DNA from: Verrucomicrobiota bacterium
GTDB lineage: Bacteria > Verrucomicrobiota > Verrucomicrobiia > CAIQCK01
NCBI GenBank assembly: GCA_016222825.1
Contig: JACRQF010000013.1
Location: forward strand, 1 to 64,000
Direction of reading: 5' to 3'
Length of the DNA stretch: 64,000 nt
Each line of letters starts with the position of its first letter. Position 1 is the stretch's first letter. The position numbers and the translations under genes were made by a program. Positions 27,276 through 36,021 of the stretch are shown here, piece after piece. Below the pieces are notes generated by a model. The model was not told the DNA's origin. It did not search any database and worked only from the letters and a program-made list of their open reading frames with translations.

Positions 27276-29219
27276 TCACTCCAGCAAGCGCAACGCGAAG
27301 CCGGCCCAATTGAAGTTTACGTTGAAGAAGTTGGTTAGTTGCACGACCACTTCGTTGTCGCCGGCGTTCAGTTTCACCGGGAAACGGTGGGTGACGAAGC
27401 CGTTGTTGCCACCGCCACGATAGACTTCGCGACCGCTGACGAGCACCCGCAACGGATCGTCGTGGCTGAGTTGGAAGGTGACGCGGCGCGCTTTCGGCGA
27501 GGTAATGACACGCCGGGCGAGGAACGCGTGGCCCATGCCGCCGAGTTCGACCTCGCCTTTGATCTTCGTGCCGTGGCGTGCGAGGTAAGTGAGGTCGAGC
27601 ATTGGACCGATGCTGCGTTGTTTCATCCAGCCGCTGACAAATGACTCGCTGACACAACGGCACTCGAATTGCTTGCCCGCGTCCAGGTCTGCGACGCTCG
27701 GCAGCACGGCATAAGGATCGCCGATGGGCCGGTGGTTCTTGTCGAGCCGCAGCGGCACGGGGCCGAAGCAATCCCAGTCAGTGTTCAGCGGGTTGTCGGC
27801 GTCGGCGACGGTCGTGCCTTCCGCTGAGTCCTGATACCAGTAGGCGACGCTGCGCGGCGCGAGATCGGGATATACGCCCCAGTAGAGACTGAAGCTCTTG
27901 CTGAATGGATAGGGGTTTTCAAAGTGGTGGCGGTAGCGGCCAGCTTCGTTGCTGTGGGCGATCGCGAACGGGTGATGCTCGCCACGGCCGAACCACGCGA
28001 AGGTGAAGTAATCCTCGCCGTTGATGCCATGCAGGAATGCCGGGCTGTCGCCCTCGCCGTCAATGACCGCGAAGTCGCCGCCGCCGTGGTCGTGGCCGGT
28101 GCCGTAGAGCGCCATGCCGAGCCAATGGCCGCGTCCGCGCAGGTAGAGCACCGGATGTTGGCGATAGCCGGTGGTGCGCGGCGTTTGCTGCCAGAGTGCG
28201 TAAAAGTAACCCCACTTGTCGTTCCATTTGCGGACCGGCTCGATGTCGGCGTCGAACTCCACCGTGACCGGATGCGGCAGGTCGTTGGCGAGCGTGAACG
28301 TCGCGCTCTTGCGGAACGGCATCGGCAGCCAGCAGGTGCGCGCGGCGGTGTTGGTGTCGGTCTCGAAGCTGACGCCGCGGAACGCGCCGAAGAAATCGGC
28401 GAGGTTGGAGCGCACGGCTGGCGTGGCCGCGCCATCATAGCGAGTTTCAAGGCGGAGCAAACTGTGCGCGCCGACGCCGACATCGGTCTGAAGCCGCCAC
28501 CGCCGCGTGATGCCGGGACCGGTGAGTGTGGCGATGTCAGCTTTGGCGTTGGCGGGGATGGTGACGGTTTGCTTGTAGCCGCCGACGTGAGGAGGCGGAG
28601 GAGCGTGTCGGGAGGAAGTCGCAAGCAGTTCCGCCTCCTTACGTCGGCGGCTACCAGCGTTTTCTCCGATCCGATAATCAATCTGATAGAAGATCAACCA
28701 CGTTGGCTCCAGCGTCTCCATTTCGATCCGCATTTGACGCTTGAACGGCACCGGCAGAAAGAGATTCCGCGCGCCTTTGTTGCCGACAAAGCCGGTGACG
28801 GGCGGCGACGGCGCGCGTTGTGCGGTGGCGATGAGTTCGTCCGGCGTGCCGGCGAGCGCCGGCTTTTTCGCGCCGTCGGCGAAGAACTCCAGCCGGTGGT
28901 CACCCTTGCCCGGCGCCCACGTGGACCAGAGATGGCGGACGCTGCCGGAGCCGGCAACGTCGAGCAACGTCAGCCGCTGGCTCGGCGCGCGATAGCAACC
29001 GAGCCGACGGTCAGGGCCTTCAACGAAGCTGTTCTTGCCGGGCCGGTAGCTGCGCAGCTCGTGGATGTCGCCCAGGTAGAACCGCCGCAGTTCGTCGAGA
29101 GAAGGTTTCATGGAAGTGCCTCCGGTTCGCGGTTCGGCAGCGCCAGCCACACCGACGATCACCGACGCCAGGCAGATGCCGCGCGTCAGCCAAAGCAAGG
29201 TTGTTGGTTCACGAGTCAC
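27276..29219 (-). CDS. Secreted GH172-family (DUF2961) protein
   Basis: 647 residues from a GTG at 29219, which gives a good signal peptide ('LLWLTRGICLASVIVGVAGAA'-like in outline). An ATG at 29111 has a much better GGAGG ribosome-binding site but would lose the signal peptide, so the start is uncertain. 'LTLLDVAGSGSVRHLW' and 'LADFFGAFRGV' mark DUF2961, now GH172, whose members cleave difructose anhydride or D-arabinan linkages. The C-terminal about 140 residues look like a separate beta domain. An 80-bp palindrome (28575-28654) is inserted in frame at about residues 189-215. The antisense gene at 29334 starts 115 bp away and is divergent. Confidence 0.85.
   Translation of the reverse strand: MTREPTTLLWLTRGICLASVIVGVAGAAEPRTGGTSMKPSLDELRRFYLGDIHELRSYRPGKNSFVEGPDRRLGCYRAPSQRLTLLDVAGSGSVRHLWSTWAPGKGDHRLEFFADGAKKPALAGTPDELIATAQRAPSPPVTGFVGNKGARNLFLPVPFKRQMRIEMETLEPTWLIFYQIDYRIGENAGSRRRKEAELLATSSRHAPPPPHVGGYKQTVTIPANAKADIATLTGPGITRRWRLQTDVGVGAHSLLRLETRYDGAATPAVRSNLADFFGAFRGVSFETDTNTAARTCWLPMPFRKSATFTLANDLPHPVTVEFDADIEPVRKWNDKWGYFYALWQQTPRTTGYRQHPVLYLRGRGHWLGMALYGTGHDHGGGDFAVIDGEGDSPAFLHGINGEDYFTFAWFGRGEHHPFAIAHSNEAGRYRHHFENPYPFSKSFSLYWGVYPDLAPRSVAYWYQDSAEGTTVADADNPLNTDWDCFGPVPLRLDKNHRPIGDPYAVLPSVADLDAGKQFECRCVSESFVSGWMKQRSIGPMLDLTYLARHGTKIKGEVELGGMGHAFLARRVITSPKARRVTFQLSHDDPLRVLVSGREVYRGGGNNGFVTHRFPVKLNAGDNEVVVQLTNFFNVNFNWAGFALRLLE
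28575..28654. repeat. In-frame palindromic element with 25-bp arms inside the GH172-type gene
   Basis: The arm at 28575-28599 (starting GTAGCCGCCGACGTGAGGAG) is complementary to 28630-28654 with one mismatch; the loop is 30 bases. On the coding strand it encodes a Arg/Glu-rich then Pro/His-rich stretch that interrupts the DUF2961 domain without breaking the frame. Confidence 0.8.
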
Positions 29220-29333
29220 AAGCCAACGGATTAAAACCCATTGGCCGGCAATGCAACAGAATAAACCGGCTGGCGTAGAGCGGGCGTTGAGCGTAGAAAG
29301 GACGAAACAACTGCGGTTGAAAAAGGAGCCATT

Positions 29334-30293
29334 ATGAACGCAGAACCATTGCCGCCTTCTCCATCGGTTTTCTCCGACCGACGAGCCGGCCTCATCGTCT
29401 TCGGTGTGCTGGAGATTCTCATCGGTTGTTTTTGCGCGCTGCTCATTCCGCTGATGGTCGTGGGCATCGCGGTCGGCGCAAAGGCGACCGGGACGCCTCC
29501 GGATAATAACGCCATCGTCCCCGGCGTGGTCGTCTATGGCCTCGCGGCGATTGCCTTCGTCTGGCTCGGCGTCGGCTCCATTATGTGCAGACGTTGGGCG
29601 CGCGCACTGCTGCTGGTTTTCTCGTGGAGTTGGCTGCTGGTGGGGGTCATGGTCGCGGGATTTTCCGTGGCGTTGATGCCGCGCGTTTTTGAAACCGTGC
29701 AGGCTGGCCCTGGGAAGGCGGGAATCATATTCATGTTCGTCTTCCTGGGCATCATACTCCTTGTCATTCCGGGCGTGCTGACGTGCTTCTACCAAGGCCG
29801 AAACGTGAAGGCGACGTGCGAGGTGCGAGATCCCGTGCGGCGCTGGACCGACGCGTGCCCGTTACCCGTGCTGGCGGCGGCGTTGTGGCTGGGTCTGGGG
29901 GCCTTGTGCATGCTCCCGATGCCGCTGGCCCATAAGAGCGTCTTGCCGTTCTTCGGGACACTGCTGACGGGGTTGCCGGCGATGCTGTTCTACGTCGTTT
30001 GGGCCGCCGGATCACTCTGGTTGGCGTGGGCGTTCTATCGTCTGATGCCGGCGGCTTGGTGGATCGCTGTCGTTGCGTTCCTGTTGTTCAGCGTGTCCAA
30101 CAGCATCACTTTCGCGCAGATTGACATCATGGAGATGTATCGGTTGATGGGCTACCCGCAGCGACAGCTAGAGGAGATGCAGAAGTTCAATTTCTTCTCC
30201 GGTAAAGACATGGCGGTATGGACGGCGTGTTGTATGGCGCCGTGGCTCGGCTATTTGCTCTGGATCAAGAAGTTCTTCCGCCGCTTTGTTTGA
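29334..30293 (+). CDS. Polytopic membrane protein of unknown function
   Basis: 319 residues with about eight hydrophobic segments and a short cytoplasmic N-terminus. There is a good AAGGAG ribosome-binding site. A loop in the middle ('EVRDPVRRWTDACPLPVL') resembles bacterial membrane proteins of unknown role; nothing catalytic was seen. Its 3' end overlaps no gene but lies 40 bp before the next start on the same strand. The function is unknown. Confidence 0.8.
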   Translation: MNAEPLPPSPSVFSDRRAGLIVFGVLEILIGCFCALLIPLMVVGIAVGAKATGTPPDNNAIVPGVVVYGLAAIAFVWLGVGSIMCRRWARALLLVFSWSWLLVGVMVAGFSVALMPRVFETVQAGPGKAGIIFMFVFLGIILLVIPGVLTCFYQGRNVKATCEVRDPVRRWTDACPLPVLAAALWLGLGALCMLPMPLAHKSVLPFFGTLLTGLPAMLFYVVWAAGSLWLAWAFYRLMPAAWWIAVVAFLLFSVSNSITFAQIDIMEMYRLMGYPQRQLEEMQKFNFFSGKDMAVWTACCMAPWLGYLLWIKKFFRRFV

Positions 30294-30333
30294 AGCGGCG
30301 CAACTCGATGAACGCACTTGGAATGCTGCTGGA

Positions 30334-33300
30334 ATGAACTTCAGGAACTTTTCGCGGATCGCTACAGGGTGCGCGGCGTTATGTGTGGCTGTCACCGCCA
30401 TCAGTCAGGAAGCGCGGACCGCGGCTGGCGACGCGCTGGCGTTCACGGCTGACGGTGCGTGGAAAACGGCGACGGTGAGCGGGCAGCGGTTGCCGCTTGC
30501 GGCCGGCGCGCCGGTGTTGAGCGTTTGCGACGTTGAGCGGGGAGGGGAGTATCTGCCGATGTCCGGCACGGTTCGCGCGGAGGATGGCGGCGTCAGCATG
30601 GCGCTCGGCTCGGAGCGACTCGCGTTGAAAGCGGTGTTGCGGATCGAAGGCGACGGCACGGCGTTCAAGTTCAAACTGCGCATCGAGGATACGACGAGCA
30701 GGGACCGCGGTTTGTTGGTGCGGGTGGGAGTGCCGGTAAACGCGACGGGTTGGAAATGGTGGGACGACATGGACCGGCGGCGCGTGATCGAGCCGGGCAA
30801 GTTGTATGAGAACGCGAAGCCGCTCCGGGCGTTTGCGGCGCTGCCGGAATGGAAGGACAAGCCGGACCTGCGGATGGGCTACAACACCGAGAACTTTTGC
30901 TCAGTGATCACCGGCGGGGCCGGACTGTGTCTTGCGGTGCCGCTGGACCAGCCGCGCATCTTCCGCACTGGCTACGACGCGAAGTCGGGGATGTTTGGTA
31001 TCACTTACGACGTGGCGCTGTGCAAGGAGACCGCGCCGCCGTCGCAGGCGGCGTTCGAGTTCGAGCTGTTCGCGTGCGATCCGCGTTGGGGTATGCGCAG
31101 CGCGCTCGACACCTACTACCGACGGCATCCTGCGTTCTTCACCAAGAATCTGACCGAGGAAGGCATGTGGATCGCTTTTACTGCCCTTAATGGGCTGGAC
31201 AACACGACGGAGTTCGGCGTCGCCATCCAGGAAGGCGCGGGGTCGGCTGGCTACGACGACAAGATCGGCGTGAAGAGCTTCAGCTACTACACGCACGCCG
31301 GGATGTATGCCGACGTGCCGGATCACAAACGTGGCGTGGACCCGACGCCGTCACTGGAGCGGCGTATCGCGGCGGCGGAGGCGATGTTCCGGCGGAGCAC
31401 AGGGCGCGATGGCGTCTATGCCGAGTGCGGCCTGCACGACACCGCGGGTCGGCTCTCTGCAGAGCCGGGAACGGTTTATGGCGACGTGCTCGCGCAGTTC
31501 TGTCTGGAGCCGGAGATGTTCTATGGGCGGTGGCTGCTGGACCGCATCGAGAAGTTTTTCGCCGACTTCCGGAAGCGCGGTGAGCTGGATGGGGTTTACT
31601 ACGACGGCCTTACCACCGGCATCAACTACCGCCGCGAGCATTTCCGCCACGCGAGCTATCCGCCGTCGTGGGATCCGGTCGCGAAGAAGCCGTATCTCTA
31701 CAACTACTTCTCGTCGGTGGAGTGGGCGCGCCTCGTGGCGGAGAAGCTGCACGGGATGGGGAAGTTCACGATGATGAACGGCGCGATGGGCGCGAGTCCG
31801 TTCTGCGCGCCGTATCTCGACGTGATGGGCGCCGAGACCGGCCTGAATATCTCTCGCGCGGACTACAGCTTCGTGAAGACGATCTGCCACCACAAGACGT
31901 TCGCGACGCTGCTCAAGGGCAATTACGCGAAGCTCGGCGGCGCGGAGATCGAGTTGTTCATGAGGCGTTGCCTGGCTTATGGTGTGTTTCCCGGCTTCTT
32001 CGATTGGCCGCCGAGCGGTCTCGGCCCCGGTGGCACCTATTGGGATCATCCGGAATACTACGAGCGCGACCGGTTGTTGTTCCGCAAATACCAGCCACTC
32101 GTGAAGACCATCGCCGTCGCAGGATGGGAGCCGCTGACGTTCGCGAACACGGCGGACGCGGCGTTGCAGGTGGAACGGTTCGGTGCGATGGAGCGGGGGT
32201 GCGTGTTCTTCACGGTGCTGAACGACTCGACGGAGCCTGTGCGGAGTGTGCTGACGGTGGAGGCGGACAAACTACACCTGCCGGCGAAGGATTTGTTTGT
32301 GTTCGACGAGGTGTCGCAGCGGCGGCTTGGCTGCGAAGTGAGCGGGGGCGTGCTAACAATTCCGTTGGGGTTGCCGCCACAGTCCGTGGCGCTGGTTCAC
32401 ATAGCGAAGGCGGCGGATTTCGTGACGCATCATCTGGAGGCCGCGAAGCAGGTGTTCGAGGTTGCCAACATGCAGCAGAAGGCCGACGAGGGTCGCCCGC
32501 AGCGGCCGTGTTACTGGCGCGTGACGGAGGAGCGGTGCTTCCGCGACGACGGGGCGCTGTTGCTGCGCAATGATAGTGACAAGCAGTTCACTACGGCTTC
32601 GCAGTGGGTGATGTTGTTTCAGGAGAAGGCGTGCCCCATTACCGTCCGCGCGCGCTTAAAGACAAAAGATGTCCCGGCTGCGAAAGGCGACGGCTTCGCG
32701 CTGCACGCGGTGGTCTGCTATGTGGACAAGCAATTCACCACGCGCGACCCGCGTGTGTTACCGCTGGAGCCAGGCACAGGCGATTGGAGGAACGTCGAGT
32801 GGACCATCGAACCGACGCGGCCCGTGCGCAGTATTCAGCTTACTCTCCGACTCAACGGCCGGCGCGGCAGCGCTTGGTTTGATAGCGTGTCCGTGCGCTC
32901 CGCCGACGCGCCCGACAAAGAGTGTGTTGTGGATGGTGGTTTTGACGCGTGGTATGAGCGGTTGACGCCTGAGCAGGCCAGCTTGCTCGCACCGAAGATG
33001 GCCGCGGTTCGCTCAGCGCTGTCCGACCGGAACCCGGCTTCGGCTCTGTGCGCGATTCACGCCGCCTCTTCTCTGATCGCGGAGCAACATCTTGAGAACC
33101 CCGCGCGCCGCGAGCGACGCGATCTCGATGCGGCGTGGGAGCATCTGACCGCGTGCAGTTCAGTCGTGTTTGGCGTCGAGGGCTTGGAGTTGGTTGGACC
33201 GGACAAAGCCGCGCCGGGAGAGACGGTCAAGGTCGCGGCGAAAGTCGTCTCGTCGAAGAAAGCGGTGCGCCGCGTGGGTGTTTCGCTGCGGTCGGAGAGC

Positions 33301-34251
33301 GGCCTGGAGATTGCCAGCAGGCGTGACGATTCCGAGTTCAACGTCAGCATTCCAACCAGCGCAAAGCCGGGTGATACGATTGTGCTGCGTGGCGAAGGAA
33401 TGGCGGAACTGAAGGGTGGTGGCAGCTTACCGTTGCGCGTGACGCGGAGCATTGCCATTGTCGCGCCGTTCGACGCGGAAGCGACGTTAGAGGGTGTGAG
33501 TGCCGATGCCAGCCAGACCATCGCGCTTCGTTTGGCGAACAACCTCTCGCGTCCGCAGCGGTTCAAGATTGCGATGAACACGCCCGCCGGCTGGGCTGTA
33601 ACGGGCGGGGCGCAGGAAAAGACGGTTGCGCCGCAGACGAGCGCGCAGGTGCGGTTCGCGCTCGTGCCGACCGCCGCGGTGAAACCGGGCCAGCATGAGG
33701 TTGGCGTGACGATTCGGGGCGAAGGCGGATCGGAATCATTCCGGCTGGAACTGAATCATGTTCCGGCGTCGGCGAACCGGCTGAAGAACGCGGGTTTTGA
33801 ATCAGGCGCTGGCGCGGCTTTGGAAGGCTGGGGGCGATGGATGGGCGGCTATACAGCCGATGCGAACATCGCCCGCTCCGGCCGCTATAGCTTGCGTTTG
33901 CAGACGGACGCGACAACCGCGCACGTCGGAGCGCATCAGGGCGTGGCGTTGAACCAGAAAGCCGTCGCGCCGCTGGTCGTGCGCGGTTGGTGCAAGACGG
34001 AGAAGGTTGGCGGCGACCGCTCCGGCTGCTGTCTCTACGTGGACATCTATTACGCCGACGGGACGAAACTCTACGGACAAAAGCTCCTGTTCGACTACGG
34101 AACGCACGATTGGCAGTTCCGGGAGATGCGCATCCCGACGACGAAGCCGGCGCGCAGCGTCAGTGTTTACACCATGCTGCGTGGCGCGACCGGCACGGCG
34201 TGGTTTGACGACCTCATGCTCGCCGAGGACTTGTCAGCCGCCGGCAATTGA
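30334..34251 (+). CDS. Very large secreted glycoside-hydrolase-like protein with NEW3-type domain
   Basis: 1305 residues from ATG 30334, which starts a signal peptide ('RIATGCAALCVAVTAIS'). An N-terminal beta domain (about 30-250) precedes a barrel-like region (about 260-660) with 'LDGVYYDGLTTGINYRREHF' and 'VMGAETGLNISR', where acidic residues would be catalytic. After residue 850 come a helical linker and an Ig-like region with 'SRPQRFKIAMNTPAGWAV' (NEW3 type), then a C-terminal jelly roll (about 1140-1300; 'NRLKNAGFESGAG', 'WFDDLML') typical of carbohydrate-binding modules. It probably attacks a polysaccharide outside the cell. The substrate and family number could not be assigned. Confidence 0.85.
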   Translation: MNFRNFSRIATGCAALCVAVTAISQEARTAAGDALAFTADGAWKTATVSGQRLPLAAGAPVLSVCDVERGGEYLPMSGTVRAEDGGVSMALGSERLALKAVLRIEGDGTAFKFKLRIEDTTSRDRGLLVRVGVPVNATGWKWWDDMDRRRVIEPGKLYENAKPLRAFAALPEWKDKPDLRMGYNTENFCSVITGGAGLCLAVPLDQPRIFRTGYDAKSGMFGITYDVALCKETAPPSQAAFEFELFACDPRWGMRSALDTYYRRHPAFFTKNLTEEGMWIAFTALNGLDNTTEFGVAIQEGAGSAGYDDKIGVKSFSYYTHAGMYADVPDHKRGVDPTPSLERRIAAAEAMFRRSTGRDGVYAECGLHDTAGRLSAEPGTVYGDVLAQFCLEPEMFYGRWLLDRIEKFFADFRKRGELDGVYYDGLTTGINYRREHFRHASYPPSWDPVAKKPYLYNYFSSVEWARLVAEKLHGMGKFTMMNGAMGASPFCAPYLDVMGAETGLNISRADYSFVKTICHHKTFATLLKGNYAKLGGAEIELFMRRCLAYGVFPGFFDWPPSGLGPGGTYWDHPEYYERDRLLFRKYQPLVKTIAVAGWEPLTFANTADAALQVERFGAMERGCVFFTVLNDSTEPVRSVLTVEADKLHLPAKDLFVFDEVSQRRLGCEVSGGVLTIPLGLPPQSVALVHIAKAADFVTHHLEAAKQVFEVANMQQKADEGRPQRPCYWRVTEERCFRDDGALLLRNDSDKQFTTASQWVMLFQEKACPITVRARLKTKDVPAAKGDGFALHAVVCYVDKQFTTRDPRVLPLEPGTGDWRNVEWTIEPTRPVRSIQLTLRLNGRRGSAWFDSVSVRSADAPDKECVVDGGFDAWYERLTPEQASLLAPKMAAVRSALSDRNPASALCAIHAASSLIAEQHLENPARRERRDLDAAWEHLTACSSVVFGVEGLELVGPDKAAPGETVKVAAKVVSSKKAVRRVGVSLRSESGLEIASRRDDSEFNVSIPTSAKPGDTIVLRGEGMAELKGGGSLPLRVTRSIAIVAPFDAEATLEGVSADASQTIALRLANNLSRPQRFKIAMNTPAGWAVTGGAQEKTVAPQTSAQVRFALVPTAAVKPGQHEVGVTIRGEGGSESFRLELNHVPASANRLKNAGFESGAGAALEGWGRWMGGYTADANIARSGRYSLRLQTDATTAHVGAHQGVALNQKAVAPLVVRGWCKTEKVGGDRSGCCLYVDIYYADGTKLYGQKLLFDYGTHDWQFREMRIPTTKPARSVSVYTMLRGATGTAWFDDLMLAEDLSAAGN

Positions 34252-34275
34252 GCATGACCGCGACGATGGGCACCG

Positions 34276-34467
34276 TCACTTCTTGTCACTGACGATAGGC
34301 ACGAAAGTGATGAGCCGGCTGCCGCCGTTGCACGCCGCCTGGGCAACGTATTGGACGGCCGAGTCGGAGAGTTTGTCCGTCCGCGCTTTGTGGGTGTGTC
34401 CCGCGAGGACGGCGACGAGATTTCCCGTCTTTCCGACGCGCTGGAGGAACTCCGTGATGGATCTTCA
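34276..34467 (-). pseudogene. Remnant of a calcineurin-like metallophosphoesterase gene
   Basis: Reading the minus strand from 34464 to the stop at 34276-34278 gives 63 codons ending '...FVPIVSDKK', including 'LVAVLAGHTHKAR', the GHTH metal-binding motif near the end of calcineurin-like phosphoesterases. A TGA at 34465-34467 closes the frame upstream, and no start or N-terminal part (DxH, GDxxD, GNH motifs) is present. It is wedged between the large secreted protein and the MATE gene, so the rest of the gene was probably deleted. Confidence 0.7.
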
Positions 34468-34520
34468 GTTTCCTCTCCGCGATTGAGTTTTTGGGGGAGT
34501 GGCGACAACATAAACGGTGC

Positions 34521-35927
34521 ATGGCAGCGGCGCTTCAATCGCACGGACGTGACCTGACCTACGGCAGTGTGCCGAGGCATCTGGTGGCGTTCTCGATGCC
34601 GATGATGCTGGGCAATCTGATCCAGGCGGCTTACAGCTTCGTGAATGCGGTGTGGGTGGGCAAGGGGCTGGGTGAGGCGGAGATGGGCGCGATCACGGTG
34701 ACGGGGGCGACGATGTTCGCGCTGCTGGCGCTGGCGCTGGGGATCACGGTGGGCGCGGGCATTTTGGCGGCGCAGTTTGTCGGGGCGCGGGATACGGACG
34801 GGCTGCGGCGGGTGGTGCAGACTTCGACGGCGTTGCAGGCGGTGGCGGGGGTGGTGGTGATCGCGGTCGGCGAATGGCTGGCGGCGCCGGTGTTGCGGCT
34901 GATGGATACGCCGGCGGATGTGCTGCCGCTGGCGGTCTCCTACACGCGGTGGCTGCTGCTGATCACACCGTTCTTGTTCGGGACGTTCCTCATCGGGTCG
35001 CTGTTGCGGGCGGTGGGGGACTCGAAGACGCCGCTGTATTTTCAGGCGGGCGGCCTGTTGCTGACGGTGGCGCTGGACCCGGTGCTGATGTTCGGCTGGC
35101 TCGGCTGTCCGCGGCTGGGGTTGAACGGGACGGCGATTGCGAACATCATCACGCAGGCGGCGAGCACGTTTGCGCTCTACGCGTGGCTGCATCGGCGCGG
35201 GAACGTGACGGCGCCGGACTGGCGGCGGCTGATGATGGACTGGCCGACGCTGTGGTTGATCCTCAAGGTGGGCCTGCCGGCGGCGGCGCAGCAGGGGTTG
35301 GCGGCGTTCGGTTTTCTGTTCATCACGGGGATCGTGAACGCCTATGGCGCGAGCGCGACGGCGGCGTTTGGGGCGGCGATGCGGCTTGACCAGGTGGCGC
35401 TGTTGCCGGCGATGGGCTTCGGCGTGGCGGTCTCGATGATGGCGGGGCAGAACATCGGCGCGCAGAGGTTTGACCGGGTGCGGGAGGTGTTCCGGTGGGG
35501 GCTGGTGATCAGCGGCGGCGTGACGCTGGTGGGGACGGTGGCGGTGATGGCGGTGCCGGGATTGTTGCTGCGCGCGTTTCTCAATGACCCGGAGGCGATC
35601 CGGATCGGCACGGGATATCTGAGGATCATCGGAGCGTCCTACATGTTCTTCTCGGTGTGGTTTGTCACCAACGGCATCATCAACGGCGCGGGCCGGACGC
35701 TGGTGACGACGCTGGTGACGGTGCTGGCGCTGTGGGTGGTGCGCGTGCCGCTGGCGCTGCTGTTGTCGCATCACTTCCACCGGATCGAGGTCGTGTGGGT
35801 CGCATCGGGCATCGCCTTCGCGGTGGGCACGCTGGCGAGTCTGGCCTACTACTACTCCGGCCGATGGAAGCGGGCGATGATTCCCTCGGAATCGGCCGCG
35901 ACGATTGACGAGATCGTGGTGGGGTAA
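34521..35927 (+). CDS. MATE-family multidrug/toxin efflux protein
   Basis: 468 residues from ATG 34521; a TTG at 34491 would add ten residues that do not match the family. Twelve hydrophobic segments are visible in two similar halves, with 'SMPMMLGNLIQAAYSFVNAVWVG' and 'QFVGARDTDG' in the first and 'GLPAAAQQGLAAFG' and 'GQNIGAQRFDRV' in the second, as in the DinF/NorM superfamily. It exports cationic compounds or lipid-linked substrates using Na+ or H+. The base composition is unusually rich in GC third positions compared with the glycan locus. No regulator is next to it. Confidence 0.9.
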   Translation: MAAALQSHGRDLTYGSVPRHLVAFSMPMMLGNLIQAAYSFVNAVWVGKGLGEAEMGAITVTGATMFALLALALGITVGAGILAAQFVGARDTDGLRRVVQTSTALQAVAGVVVIAVGEWLAAPVLRLMDTPADVLPLAVSYTRWLLLITPFLFGTFLIGSLLRAVGDSKTPLYFQAGGLLLTVALDPVLMFGWLGCPRLGLNGTAIANIITQAASTFALYAWLHRRGNVTAPDWRRLMMDWPTLWLILKVGLPAAAQQGLAAFGFLFITGIVNAYGASATAAFGAAMRLDQVALLPAMGFGVAVSMMAGQNIGAQRFDRVREVFRWGLVISGGVTLVGTVAVMAVPGLLLRAFLNDPEAIRIGTGYLRIIGASYMFFSVWFVTNGIINGAGRTLVTTLVTVLALWVVRVPLALLLSHHFHRIEVVWVASGIAFAVGTLASLAYYYSGRWKRAMIPSESAATIDEIVVG

Positions 35928-36021
35928 AGCGCCGAAAAATGTTCTCTTTTTCCCCAATTCGTGGTAGCGATGTGACCGCGCGAACGGTGTTTTCCCGAGG
36001 AACACCACCCAAGTGAGGCGC

